Below are positions 51,975 to 60,755 of a DNA stretch of 64,000 nucleotides, one piece after another. Origin of the DNA: Chryseobacterium tagetis (GTDB lineage Bacteria > Bacteroidota > Bacteroidia > Flavobacteriales > Weeksellaceae); contig NZ_JAERSE020000006.1 of NCBI RefSeq assembly GCF_016735585.2, forward strand, positions 186,001-250,000, in the 5' to 3' direction. The position numbers were made by a program, and so were the translations under genes. How positions within the stretch are numbered: position 1 is the stretch's first letter; every line of letters begins with the position of its first letter. The notes under the pieces are model-generated. The model saw nothing but the letters and a program-made list of their open reading frames with translations, made no database searches and was not told the origin of the DNA.

Positions 51975-52033
51975 AATAATTTGTATTATTTGTTAGTAAT
52001 TATTTTTTTATTTCCTGATACAAAGGTATATTT

Positions 52034-52059
52034 GTACTTACTTTTATACAAGTACTTAC
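52034..52059. promoter_or_regulatory. Candidate HxlR operator
   Basis: GTACTTAC occurs at 52034-52041 and 52052-52059, 18 bases apart, and GTACTT/AAGTAC form a dyad within the same stretch. It lies in the 100-base divergent promoter region of the NmrA-like and hxlR-type genes. Confidence 0.5.
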
Positions 52060-52074
52060 CCTGAAGTATGTATT

Positions 52075-52440
52075 ATGGCAGCAATTAAAGAAAGTTCAAC
52101 GATTCAGCAGAACAAGAAATATGCACTTGATTCTTGTCCCGTAACGTATGTGATGGAAAAAATAGGAGGATTCTGGAAACCGATTATTTTATACCATCTT
52201 TCGAACGGTGATAAAAGATATAGTGAACTGAAACGTGCAATTCCGGCAGTGACGGAAAAAATGCTGATTCAGCATTTGAAACAACTGGAAAATGACGGAT
52301 TAGTGATAAGAACGGCAAAACCTGTTGTTCCTCCTCATGTAACATACGAACTCAGTGAAGCAGGAAAAGGATTGGTTCCGGTGATCAATTCCATGGCAGA
52401 ATGGGCGTTTAAGGATATGGAAGGAAAATATAGCAATTAA
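52075..52440 (+). CDS. HxlR-family transcriptional regulator
   Basis: A 121-residue winged-helix repressor of the HxlR/YodB type. The pattern SCPVTYVMEKIGGFWKPIILYHL with Cys21 near the N-terminus, LKRAIPAVTEKMLIQHLKQLENDGLV and the wing HVTYELSEAGKGLVPVI are clear. Cys21 is the position that senses quinones and electrophiles in YodB, QsrR and related regulators. It probably represses the divergent oxidoreductase and itself. The terminator behind is shared with the convergent alcohol dehydrogenase gene. Confidence 0.92.
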   Translation: MAAIKESSTIQQNKKYALDSCPVTYVMEKIGGFWKPIILYHLSNGDKRYSELKRAIPAVTEKMLIQHLKQLENDGLVIRTAKPVVPPHVTYELSEAGKGLVPVINSMAEWAFKDMEGKYSN

Positions 52441-52451
52441 TATAAACGGAA

Positions 52452-52475
52452 AAAGACTCTCCGAAGAGAGTCTTT
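52452..52475. terminator. Bidirectional terminator between hxlR-type gene and adh
   Basis: Perfect 10-bp stem AAAGACTCTC/GAGAGTCTTT with a CGAA loop, between two convergent genes. Confidence 0.85.
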
Positions 52476-52499
52476 CAGTTAAAAATATACGACGAAGAA

Positions 52500-53555
52500 T
52501 TATAAAGATTGCATATCAATGACAAAACGATATTTTACATCGCTTTTCAGCATTCTTTCATATGCATGGTTGATGTCCTGAATTTTAATTAATTCAATAT
52601 CAGAAACAATATTATGTTTTCCGCAGAAATCAAGCATTTCCTGAGTTTCAGCAATACCACCGATCAAAGAACCGGCAACAGAACGACGTTGGAAAATCAT
52701 AGGTCTTGTACTTGGAGATTCATTTTCGAATTCACCTACAAATCCTACTAACACCAAAGTTCCATTTAATGCAACAGTCTGCATATAAGGATTAATATCG
52801 TGTTCGTAAGGAACAGTATCAATAATTACATCGAATTTTCCCGCCACCTCTTTCATTTGAGAATCATCCGTAGAAATTACTACGTGATCTGCTCCCAATT
52901 TTTTAGCATCTTCAGTTTTTCCGGGAGTTCTTGAGAATAAAGTTACTTCAGCTCCCAAACCTTTTGCAAGTTTAATAGCCATGTGTCCCAAACCTCCTAA
53001 ACCTACAACAGCCACTTTAGAATCCTGACCCACATTCCAGTGTCTCAAAGGAGACCAGGTTGTGATTCCTGCACAAAGAAGTGGAGCAACGGCAGCCAAA
53101 TCTAAATTTTCAGGAACGCGAAGAACAAAATGCTCATCTACAACAACTTTTTGAGAATATCCCCCGAAAGTATGTCCTCCCAAATGTTTGTCTTTTCCGT
53201 TATAAGTTCCCGTGAAACCATTTTGGCAGTATTGTTCCAGATCATGTTTACAGCTATCGCAGTGTCCGCAAGAATCTACCATACAACCAACAGCAGCCAG
53301 GTCTCCAACTTTAAATTTAGAAACTTCGCTTCCTACATTTGTGATTCTTCCTACGATTTCGTGTCCCGGAACAACAGGATACATAGATCCGCCCCAGTCG
53401 TTTCTTGCAGTATGAAGATCCGAGTGGCAAACTCCGCAATATAGAATTTCAATTTCTACATCCTTTGTGGTTACTTCTCTTCTTGCAATATTGATTTCTG
53501 CTAAATCTGCAGTTTTAGATTCTGCTCCGTAGGCTTTTACAGTGAGTGTGCTCAT
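52500..53555 (-). CDS. Zinc-dependent alcohol dehydrogenase, YahK/CAD type
   Basis: Reduces aldehydes or oxidises alcohols with NADP(H), 351 residues. Catalytic zinc ligands are Cys43 in YCGVCHSD and His65-Glu66 in VPGHE; the structural zinc site is Cys96, Cys99, Cys102 and Cys110 in SCGHCDSCKHDLEQYC. The Rossmann motif is GLGGLGHMAIKLAKGLGAEV. The pattern matches the cinnamyl-alcohol/YahK group with broad aldehyde range. It is divergent from an AraC regulator at 53805. Confidence 0.93.
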   Translation of the reverse strand: MSTLTVKAYGAESKTADLAEINIARREVTTKDVEIEILYCGVCHSDLHTARNDWGGSMYPVVPGHEIVGRITNVGSEVSKFKVGDLAAVGCMVDSCGHCDSCKHDLEQYCQNGFTGTYNGKDKHLGGHTFGGYSQKVVVDEHFVLRVPENLDLAAVAPLLCAGITTWSPLRHWNVGQDSKVAVVGLGGLGHMAIKLAKGLGAEVTLFSRTPGKTEDAKKLGADHVVISTDDSQMKEVAGKFDVIIDTVPYEHDINPYMQTVALNGTLVLVGFVGEFENESPSTRPMIFQRRSVAGSLIGGIAETQEMLDFCGKHNIVSDIELIKIQDINHAYERMLKSDVKYRFVIDMQSL

Positions 53556-53680
53556 TTATTTTTTAGTTTAAGTGTTAATAAAGTTGAATTTAAAATTTGT
53601 GTTGAGGTATGATTAAAAAATGATGTTTAATTTACGATTAAAATATATTCATCAGGATTAAATATTCTTATCACGGGTAC

Positions 53681-53696
53681 AAAAGTCGAAACTTTT
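53681..53696. promoter_or_regulatory. Dyad between adh and the AraC gene
   Basis: AAAAGT (53681-53686) and ACTTTT (53691-53696) flank CGAA, in the 250-base divergent region. Could be an operator; no functional evidence. Confidence 0.35.
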
Positions 53697-53804
53697 AGAT
53701 AAACTCTGCTTATATAAATTACGGAAAGACGTACCAATTTTACCGGCCCTGTAAAATATCAACAGAGAAAGTGGTAATTTTGAATCGTAATAAAAGTGGA
53801 ATTC

Positions 53805-54707
53805 ATGGAAAATCAGGAGGTTGAAATCTATAACAGTGTTTCGGAATACAATAAAATGGCAAATCATGAAACCTTACATCCTTTGGTAAGTATCATTGAT
53901 TTTTCCCAATCCAATCCCATTTGTCAGCATCTCCGAAAATTTGGTTTTTATACGGTCTTTTTGAAAGATGTAATGTGTGGAGATATGCTCTATGGAAAAC
54001 ACAGTTACGATTATCAGGAAGGAACTTTGGTTTTCATTGCTCCCGGACAAACCTATGGAATTTACAATAAAGACAGATATGTTCAGCCTGCGGGTTATGC
54101 GCTCATTTTCCATCCTGATTTGTTGAAAGGGACGAATCTGGGGAAGAATATCAAAGAGTACAATTTCTTCTCTTATGACGTACATGAGGCTTTGCATCTT
54201 TCAGAAAAAGAAAGAGAAATCATTTTGGAATGTTTTAAAAATATAAAACATGAACTCGGGCAGGCAATCGATAAACACAGCAAATCTTTAATTGTAAACA
54301 ATATTGAATTGTTTTTAAATTACTGTATGCGTTTCTATGACCGTCAGTTTATTACAAGAGATCATGTGAATCAGGGAATGATTGGTAAGTTTGAAAATTT
54401 GGTGAATGACTATTTAAAATCTGATAAACCTAAAAATCTGGGTTTGCCTATGGTAAATTATTTTGCAGAGAAGCTCAATCTTTCTGCAAATTATTTTGGA
54501 GATCTGATCAAAAAAGAACTCGGAGTTTCTGCTCAGGAATACATTCACAATAAACTGATTGATGTTGCAAAAGACCAGATTTCTGACTCTGCGAAATCCA
54601 TTAGTGAAATTTCCTATGATCTGGGATTTAAATATCCACAGCATTTTACACGACTGTTCAAAAGTAAAGTTGGAGTTTCCCCAAGTGAGTACAAAACGTT
54701 GAATTAA
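53805..54707 (+). CDS. AraC family transcriptional regulator
   Basis: A 300-residue regulator with a cupin-like N-terminal ligand domain (about 20-160; GDMLYGKHSYDYQEGTLVFIAPGQ) and a C-terminal double HTH (about 200-298; AEKLNLSANYFGDLIKKELGVSAQEY and ISEISYDLGFKYPQHFTRLFKSKVGVSPSEY). The ATG at 53805 is preferred over the GTG at 53796. It is divergent from the alcohol dehydrogenase, its most likely target. Confidence 0.9.
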   Translation: MENQEVEIYNSVSEYNKMANHETLHPLVSIIDFSQSNPICQHLRKFGFYTVFLKDVMCGDMLYGKHSYDYQEGTLVFIAPGQTYGIYNKDRYVQPAGYALIFHPDLLKGTNLGKNIKEYNFFSYDVHEALHLSEKEREIILECFKNIKHELGQAIDKHSKSLIVNNIELFLNYCMRFYDRQFITRDHVNQGMIGKFENLVNDYLKSDKPKNLGLPMVNYFAEKLNLSANYFGDLIKKELGVSAQEYIHNKLIDVAKDQISDSAKSISEISYDLGFKYPQHFTRLFKSKVGVSPSEYKTLN

Positions 54708-54740
54708 CTCTTTATAACTATTGAAAAATATTCGTATTAT

Positions 54741-54808
54741 TTGTCATTCTGAAAGAATCTAAACAGGAATTTTCCATACTATGTTTAGATCCCTACGGGG
54801 ATGACAAA
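54741..54808. repeat. TTTGTCATTC-ended inverted-repeat element, copy A
   Basis: Starts TTTGTCATTCTGAAAGAATCTA and ends GGGGATGACAAA; ends are inverted repeats. Related copies at 56383 and 62658. Noncoding, within a 311-base gap that also holds the repeat at 54891; nothing else is seen in that gap. Confidence 0.7.
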
Positions 54809-54890
54809 CTCTGAAAGTAGATTTTCAGAAAACTTATGTGTTCTTACTTGTGGTTAAAAAAATATGCAAAAATTAGTATCTAAAACTTCA

Positions 54891-54956
54891 CTGAGTGAAA
54901 TGCCTTTGCTGTCTTAAAAACGGACTGAAATTTAAAGGAGATCTTTGCGTTTAAAA
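54891..54956. repeat. Dispersed repeat related to 28288-28365
   Basis: CTGAGTGAAATGCCTTTGC followed by CTTTGCGTTTAAAA, as in the efflux operon copy. Confidence 0.6.
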
Positions 54957-55018
54957 ATAAAAAAGTTGTAAATTGAAGTTGAAAAAATTGAAGTCTATCG
55001 CTTAAAGCTTGAAGCCCA

Positions 55019-56350
55019 ATGACATCACAACAGAATTTTGGAACTCATACATTTCAGACTCCTTTCGGGAAAATAGTAGCTTTAAAAGAAAATGGAGTGA
55101 TTAAAGCGAAAAGCATCCGCTATGCAACATCAGAAAGATATCAAAAACCTACCCCGGTAAAATATTCTTCCTCAGAGATTAGTTTTCCGGATAAAACACC
55201 GGTTTGCCCACAGAAAATCAGTCCGCTTTTAGAAAGACTCATCGGGAAAACAGAGATTGAAAAATTTCATGTTGATGAATCCACTCAATATTTGACGATC
55301 ACCCGTCCTGACATTATTCCTGAAAATGAAAATCTTCCTGTTGTAGTCTGGATTCATGGTGGTTCTTACGAAGTCGGTTGCGGAGATCTTCCAACTTCAG
55401 ATCCTTCGGTTTGGGTGAAAGAACAAAACATTATCGTAGTTTCTGTTTCTTATCGTCTCGGGCTTTTTGGCTTTTTAGGCGGTGATGAAAAAAGATCTCC
55501 GAATTTGGGACTTTTTGATATTATTGAAGCCTTAAAATGGATCAAAAATAACATTCAGAGCTTTGGCGGAAATTCAGAGAATATTACGCTTTTCGGACAA
55601 TCTTCCGGTGGTGATGCAATTGCCCATTTAATGATTTCCGAGGGTGTTGAAAATTTATTTCAAAGAGTCATTATTCAGAGTGCTCCTCTTGGTTTTCGTC
55701 TTAAAAGAAATAAAATGTCTCTGGAGTTTTTTCAGAAAACAGAATTCTTAAGAGATGAAGAAGATCCTTTGAAAATGACCGAAAGTTATACAGAATTTTT
55801 ACCGTCGTTTATGAAATATGGGTTAAAAACCGCCATGCCTTTTTGTACACAATATGGATATCCGCCTTTGTGCCGGGAAGAAGAAAGTTTTCCGAAATGG
55901 AAAGAAAACGCAAAAAAGTATGATGTATTAATAGGTTTAAATCATGATGAAACGGCTTTCTATGTAAAAACTGCCAAAGAAGGGTTGTACACCTATTTAC
56001 ACGAGAAAATTCTCAATAGGATTATTCGGAAAACCACGGAATCTATTTATGAAAAACCAGCGAATATTTTTGCTGAAAACTATGCAGAAGGCGGTGGAAA
56101 TATCTATCAGTTTACCATTCATTCCAACATAAAAAATAATTATATCGGAGCTTCCCATTGTGTTGATCTTCCGTTAATCTTTGAAAATGAAACGGCATGG
56201 AAAGATTCGGAATTATTAAAAGATGTTCCCTGGAAATATGTTCAGGAAAATGGTAAAAAACTCCGTTCTCTATGGGCAGAATTTGCCAGAACCGGAAAAA
56301 TTTCTAAAAATTCTGAAAAGCCTGAAATTCTCGAGATCAGAAAAATTTAA
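55019..56350 (+). CDS. Type B carboxylesterase family protein
   Basis: An alpha/beta hydrolase of 443 residues. The oxyanion-hole motif is VVVWIHGGSYEVG (about 105-118), the nucleophile Ser lies in LFGQSSGGDAIAHL (GxSxG, about 194-200), and the acid/His parts are expected near the HDETAF and ASHCVDLP segments (about 313 and 382). No signal peptide, so it is cytoplasmic. The length is shorter than the about 500 of many family members, mainly at the C-terminus. Substrate unknown. Confidence 0.88.
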   Translation: MTSQQNFGTHTFQTPFGKIVALKENGVIKAKSIRYATSERYQKPTPVKYSSSEISFPDKTPVCPQKISPLLERLIGKTEIEKFHVDESTQYLTITRPDIIPENENLPVVVWIHGGSYEVGCGDLPTSDPSVWVKEQNIIVVSVSYRLGLFGFLGGDEKRSPNLGLFDIIEALKWIKNNIQSFGGNSENITLFGQSSGGDAIAHLMISEGVENLFQRVIIQSAPLGFRLKRNKMSLEFFQKTEFLRDEEDPLKMTESYTEFLPSFMKYGLKTAMPFCTQYGYPPLCREEESFPKWKENAKKYDVLIGLNHDETAFYVKTAKEGLYTYLHEKILNRIIRKTTESIYEKPANIFAENYAEGGGNIYQFTIHSNIKNNYIGASHCVDLPLIFENETAWKDSELLKDVPWKYVQENGKKLRSLWAEFARTGKISKNSEKPEILEIRKI

Positions 56351-56382
56351 TCTGATTTTAATTATAAAAGATATTCGTGAAG

Positions 56383-56462
56383 TTTGTCATTCCGTAGCAA
56401 TCTAAGCTAGTTTTTTCAATTGTATTTCTAATATTGTAGCCCAGATTTCTACGAAATGACAA
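56383..56462. repeat. TTTGTCATTCCG inverted-repeat element, copy B
   Basis: Begins TTTGTCATTCCGTAGCAATCTA, ends AGATTTCTACGAAATGACAA; imperfect terminal inverted repeats of about 20 bases enclosing a T-rich middle. Confidence 0.75.
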
Positions 56463-56488
56463 GTGTTATAATAAAAACGGATCTAAGA

Positions 56489-57961
56489 TTACTCAGCAAT
56501 CCAAACACTTACATTTCCAGCCGGAGCAGGGAAATTTCCCCATCCTTTTTCATCGATAGTTACTTTTTCTTCAGATCTTCCCAACAGATCATAAAATGTT
56601 TTTCCAATATATTTTTCACCCATTTCCATAGGTTTTTCATAAGCATCTTTGTTACTCAAAACAACTGCACAGCCTGAATGTTCATCATCACCATCACGCG
56701 TCCAGCCAATACAGTTAGCGTCTTCAAAATAATCCCGTTCTTCACCATAAGCATGGTCTTTTCTGGCTTTCAGAAGCTCTTCGATACCATCAATTTTGTT
56801 TAAAAATATTTCCTGATCATTACCTTCTTTATCTTTATCCACATAATGAGCTCCGAATAAATCAGGGTAGAAAACACAAGGATAGCCGTCTTTTCGCAAT
56901 AAAATCAAAGCATAGGCAATGGGTTTAAACCATTCTTCTACAGGCGCTTCCAAATCCTGTAAAGGCTGTGTGTCATGATTATCTACCAAGCTTACGGAAT
57001 GAAGCGGATCTGCCTGTGTAAGACTGCCGTCAAAAATTTTACTGAGATCATAAGAAGATCCTTCTTTGGAAGCATTGTGAAAGCTGTTCTGTAACGAACT
57101 GTCAAACAGACTCATGCAGCCTTCGGTCACATCAATATATCGTTGAAGTAAATTCAGGTATCCTGGAGCCCAGTATTCGCCGACAGCAAAAATATTTTTT
57201 CCGGAATTGGAACGGAGAAGGGTAATCCATTCTTTATAAAAATCAAAAGAAATATGTTTTAAGGCATCAAGTCGTACTCCATCAAAATCGGTCTGCTCAA
57301 AATACCATTTTGCCCAGTAATTTAATTCTTCACGTACGTGCGGATTTCGATGTTCTACATCATTAAACATCAGATAATCATAATTTCCTTTTTCATCATC
57401 AATCATTTCTTCCCAGTCATTCCCGTATTCCGATTGAATTTTATAGATGTGTTTATCCATTCCTTCCGCATAATCGGTTCCGCTGAAACACGTGAAATTC
57501 CATTCAAAATCTGAATACTTCTTTCCTCTTCCTTCAAACGTAAATTTGGTATAGGACTGTATTTCGAAAACATCGGAAATTACTTTTTCACGGTTGTTTT
57601 CATCCACTTTTACCACTTTGAAAGTTTCCAGTTCATCACCGCCTCCTTTGTGTCCCAATACAATATCAACGATAATCTGGATATTATTTTTCTTAAGCGC
57701 TTTGATGGCTTTTAGATACTGATCTTTTGTTCCATATTTTGTGGGAGTGGTTCCTTTTTGATCAAATTCTCCGAGATCGTAGAGGTCATAAGTGTCGTAC
57801 CCGGTAGAATACCCTCCGTTTGCCCCTTTATAGGCAGGAGGAAACCAAACTGATGTGATTCCTAATTCTGCTAAATATTCTGCCTGTTTTTCGGCTTCCT
57901 GCCAAAGTTTTCCATCTCCTTCCGAATACCAGTGGAAAAATTGAATCATAGTTTCGTTCAT
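56489..57961 (-). CDS. amyA: Cytoplasmic alpha-amylase (GH13, AmyA type)
   Basis: Hydrolyses alpha-1,4 glucans, 490 residues. The GH13 conserved regions are visible: DIVLGHKGGGDE (region I), GVRLDALKHI with the nucleophile Asp (region II), FAVGEYW with the acid Glu (region III) and SLVDNHDTQP with the third Asp (region IV). It starts MNETMIQFFHWY without a signal peptide, as in cytoplasmic AmyA of E. coli and liquefying bacillary amylases (GH13_5). It reads on the minus strand; dinB, also on the minus strand, lies 43 bases upstream. Confidence 0.93.
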   Translation of the reverse strand: MNETMIQFFHWYSEGDGKLWQEAEKQAEYLAELGITSVWFPPAYKGANGGYSTGYDTYDLYDLGEFDQKGTTPTKYGTKDQYLKAIKALKKNNIQIIVDIVLGHKGGGDELETFKVVKVDENNREKVISDVFEIQSYTKFTFEGRGKKYSDFEWNFTCFSGTDYAEGMDKHIYKIQSEYGNDWEEMIDDEKGNYDYLMFNDVEHRNPHVREELNYWAKWYFEQTDFDGVRLDALKHISFDFYKEWITLLRSNSGKNIFAVGEYWAPGYLNLLQRYIDVTEGCMSLFDSSLQNSFHNASKEGSSYDLSKIFDGSLTQADPLHSVSLVDNHDTQPLQDLEAPVEEWFKPIAYALILLRKDGYPCVFYPDLFGAHYVDKDKEGNDQEIFLNKIDGIEELLKARKDHAYGEERDYFEDANCIGWTRDGDDEHSGCAVVLSNKDAYEKPMEMGEKYIGKTFYDLLGRSEEKVTIDEKGWGNFPAPAGNVSVWIAE

Positions 57962-58004
57962 ACTTTGTAAAATTGGTCTCTACAAGGTAGTGAAAATTTA
58001 TAAA

Positions 58005-59102
58005 CTATTGATCTTCAAATTCTTTAAACGGGATTTTTAGTTGAACAGAAATCAGCTTTTTATCTTCAGTATTTAAATGGGAGAGTGATAAACCCAATAA
58101 TCGAACAGGTTTATCGAAGGGACGGAGTTCCCAGAGTTTTTTTCCGGTAGTGTAATATTGTTCAGCCGAAGAAAAATACTCTTCTTTGGTAATGCTTCTC
58201 GTAAAAAGGGAGAAATCTTTGTATTTGATTTTTAAAGTTAAAGTTCGTCCCAGAATATTATTTTTTTGTAACCTTGAATGAAGCTCTGTACTTAAGCTTT
58301 CCAGTTTTTCATTGATTTGCTGTTCATCAAAAAGATCTTCAAAAAAAGTTCTTTCCACGGCCACACTTTTTTGGATGCGATGAGGTTTTACTTCAGAATG
58401 ATGAATTCCACGGACTACATTATAATAATATCCTCCTGATTTACCAAACATTCTGGTTAAGTCCTCAATAGATCTTTTCTTTAAATCTTTTCCTTTAAAA
58501 ATCCCTAAACTAAACATTTTATTGGCGGTAACTTTTCCCACACCATAAAATTTTTCAACAGGAAGCTCTTCTAGAAATGTTTCGATTTTATCTGGATGAA
58601 TCGTTTTTTGTCCATTCGGTTTATTGATGTCTGATGCTACTTTTGCTAAAAATTTATTGACGGAAATTCCAGCAGAAGCAGTAAGTCCGGTTTCTTCAAA
58701 TATTTTCTGACGGATTTCTTTCGCAATCTGATTGGCCGATTCTATATCTTTTTTATTCTCGGTGACATCAAGATAGGCTTCGTCTAAAGAAAGAGGCTCT
58801 ACAAGGTCTGTATATTCGTAAAATATTTCCCTTATCTTTCTTGAAATCTCTTTATAACGGGCGAAACGAGGCGGAACAAAAATAAGATGCGGACATTTCT
58901 CTTTGGCTGTTTTACTGGGCATTGCAGAACGGACTCCAAATTTTCTGGCTTCATAGCTGGCTGCAGAAACCACTCCGCGATGTCCACCACCTACAGCAAT
59001 AGGTTTTCCTCTCAGTGCAGGGTTATCATGCTGTTCTACAGAAGCATAAAATGCGTCCATATCAACATGAATTATTTTGCGTATCGGAAAAGGAAAATCC
59101 AT
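58005..59102 (-). CDS. dinB: DNA polymerase IV (Y family)
   Basis: Error-prone translesion polymerase of 365 residues. Catalytic acidic residues are in VDMDAFYASVEQ and SLDEAYLDVT; the steric gate region and YEARKFGVRSAMPSKTA match DinB. The helix-hairpin-helix thumb (PVEKFYGVGKVTANKMFSLGI) and little-finger domain are present. The C-terminus lacks an obvious clamp-binding QLxLF peptide; the end is LISVQLKIPFKEF. No LexA box was looked for successfully in its short upstream region. Confidence 0.95.
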   Translation of the reverse strand: MDFPFPIRKIIHVDMDAFYASVEQHDNPALRGKPIAVGGGHRGVVSAASYEARKFGVRSAMPSKTAKEKCPHLIFVPPRFARYKEISRKIREIFYEYTDLVEPLSLDEAYLDVTENKKDIESANQIAKEIRQKIFEETGLTASAGISVNKFLAKVASDINKPNGQKTIHPDKIETFLEELPVEKFYGVGKVTANKMFSLGIFKGKDLKKRSIEDLTRMFGKSGGYYYNVVRGIHHSEVKPHRIQKSVAVERTFFEDLFDEQQINEKLESLSTELHSRLQKNNILGRTLTLKIKYKDFSLFTRSITKEEYFSSAEQYYTTGKKLWELRPFDKPVRLLGLSLSHLNTEDKKLISVQLKIPFKEFEDQ

Positions 59103-59134
59103 ATCACAAAGATATGGATTCCTATATTTTTAAT

Positions 59135-59311
59135 TGATTTCTTTTGTCTTAAAACAAAAGTTCAAGGCTTGGAAATTCCGACTAAAAATAAATTCTGTTC
59201 TCTAAAAATTCTAAACTCGCGCGAGTTCAGGATTTGTTATTTGACTCTGAATGAGTCTCGCGCTCAAACAGAAGAATTTTTTTAACGTTCACAGATTTTA
59301 TTTTCTTAACG
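59135..59311 (+). repeat. Dispersed repeat, direct-orientation copy
   Basis: Contains CAAAAGTTCAAG, CTAAAAATAAATTCT, CTAAAAATTCTAAA, TCGCGCGAGTTC and GAATTTTTTTAACGTTCA in that order, the same series as the inverted copy at 50898-51091. Confidence 0.7.
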
Positions 59312-59330
59312 TCTCCATTTCCTATGTCGA

Positions 59331-59846
59331 TTATTTTAAAAGCTTATCAATTGTAGTTTGAATTTCCGGATCTTCAGGGGAAACTGCATAATATTTTGCA
59401 ATAACAGATTTCTGATCAATCACCATATATCTCGGAATCCAGTTGAGATCTACGTAATTATTGAAATCATTTTTCCAACCGGAAGCAAACCAATAGTTTT
59501 CTTTGTCTTTCATTTCAAATCTTTCCAGACTTTTATCAAAACCTTCTTTGGAACGGTCTAATGAAAGGAATACAAAATCAATATTTTTATTATTTTCCTC
59601 TAATTCTTTAGCTTTTGGAAGCGCTTTCAGACAGTCTCTGCACCAACCTGCCCAAAAATCAATGACCAATACTTTTCCTTTATGCTGATCTAGAATTTGC
59701 TGAATGGTAATACTTTTTCCATCTTCATCTTCCATCTTCTGGTGTAATGCTTCCTTGGAAAAACCGGTTTTAAGAACTTTTGGGATCTCCTGAGAATATC
59801 CTAACCCAAAAATACTTAATGCAAAAATTAATACTAACTTTCTCAT
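59331..59846 (-). CDS. TlpA-like thioredoxin-fold protein with WCRDC
   Basis: A 171-residue exported protein (signal peptide 1-18, LSIFGLGYSQ) of the TlpA/ResA group. The active-site motif is WAGWCRDCLKALP, with Cys69 and Cys72 separated by Arg-Asp, unlike the usual CGPC/CPPC. cis-Pro is in WIPRYMVID. It probably reduces disulfides in the periplasm. It is monocistronic on the minus strand. Confidence 0.9.
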   Translation of the reverse strand: MRKLVLIFALSIFGLGYSQEIPKVLKTGFSKEALHQKMEDEDGKSITIQQILDQHKGKVLVIDFWAGWCRDCLKALPKAKELEENNKNIDFVFLSLDRSKEGFDKSLERFEMKDKENYWFASGWKNDFNNYVDLNWIPRYMVIDQKSVIAKYYAVSPEDPEIQTTIDKLLK

Positions 59847-59939
59847 TGTCTCAATTTCATTTTATGCAAATCTAAACAATGAAACGCAATTTGAGATTGG
59901 TTTCTTATGAATTAGGAAAAATTTATAAATCGAGATTGT

Positions 59940-60755
59940 CTATTGGTAGTTTTTTACCAAACCTTTTACCAAAGTGATCACATTAGGCATAGCTTTATTG
60001 GCTGCGTTTAAGACTTCTTCGTGAGAAACGGTGAAAGCAATATCCGGTCCTCCCAGATCTGTAATAACGGAAACACAGAAAACATCCATATTCATATGTT
60101 TGGCAATAATCACTTCGGGTACAGTACTCATTCCCACCATATCTCCACCGATTGCTTTTATCATTCCATATTCTGCCGGAGTTTCAAAAGTTGGTCCCTG
60201 CAAAGCAACATAAATGCCTTGATGAACTTTAATGTTATTTTCTTTGGCAGATTGCTCTGCAACGGAAATCATTTTTTTGTTGTAAGGTTCGCTCATATCA
60301 ACGAAGCGAGGACCCAATTCATCGATATTTCTGCCACGAAGCGGATGTTCAGGCATCATATTGATGTGGTCTTTTAAAATGACAATATCAGCAATGTTAT
60401 AATCCGGATTTACGCCACCACAAGCATTAGAAAGAATTAAATTCTGGATGCCTAATAAATGAAACACTCTTACAGGAAAAGTTACAGTTTCAATAGAGTG
60501 ACCCTCATAGTAATGAAAACGGCCGCTCATCATCAATACTTTTTTCCCTTCCAGAATTCCATAGATCAGCTTTCCGCTGTGACCTACAACGGTGGTTTGT
60601 GGAAAATTAGGAATGTTTTTGTATTCAACAACGTGAATAGCTTCCACTTCATCCTGAAGTTTTCCCAATCCGGAACCTAAAACGATGGCAAAATCAGGAG
60701 TTTCCTGAATGATATTTTTAATAAATTCGGCAGTCTGCTTAATTTTTTCTAACAT
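59940..60755 (-). CDS. Purine nucleoside phosphorylase
   Basis: Salvage enzyme that cleaves inosine/guanosine with phosphate, 271 residues. The trimeric PNP pattern is seen: FAIVLGSGLGKL at the N-terminus (phosphate-binding Ser), VVGHSGKLIYG, MSGRFHYYEGH, SNACGGVNP and GPTFETPAEYGMIKAIGGDMVGMSTVPE with the base-binding Glu and Asn regions (PF01048). It overlaps the end of lpxK by 17 bases, so the two are co-transcribed. Confidence 0.94.
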   Translation of the reverse strand: MLEKIKQTAEFIKNIIQETPDFAIVLGSGLGKLQDEVEAIHVVEYKNIPNFPQTTVVGHSGKLIYGILEGKKVLMMSGRFHYYEGHSIETVTFPVRVFHLLGIQNLILSNACGGVNPDYNIADIVILKDHINMMPEHPLRGRNIDELGPRFVDMSEPYNKKMISVAEQSAKENNIKVHQGIYVALQGPTFETPAEYGMIKAIGGDMVGMSTVPEVIIAKHMNMDVFCVSVITDLGGPDIAFTVSHEEVLNAANKAMPNVITLVKGLVKNYQ

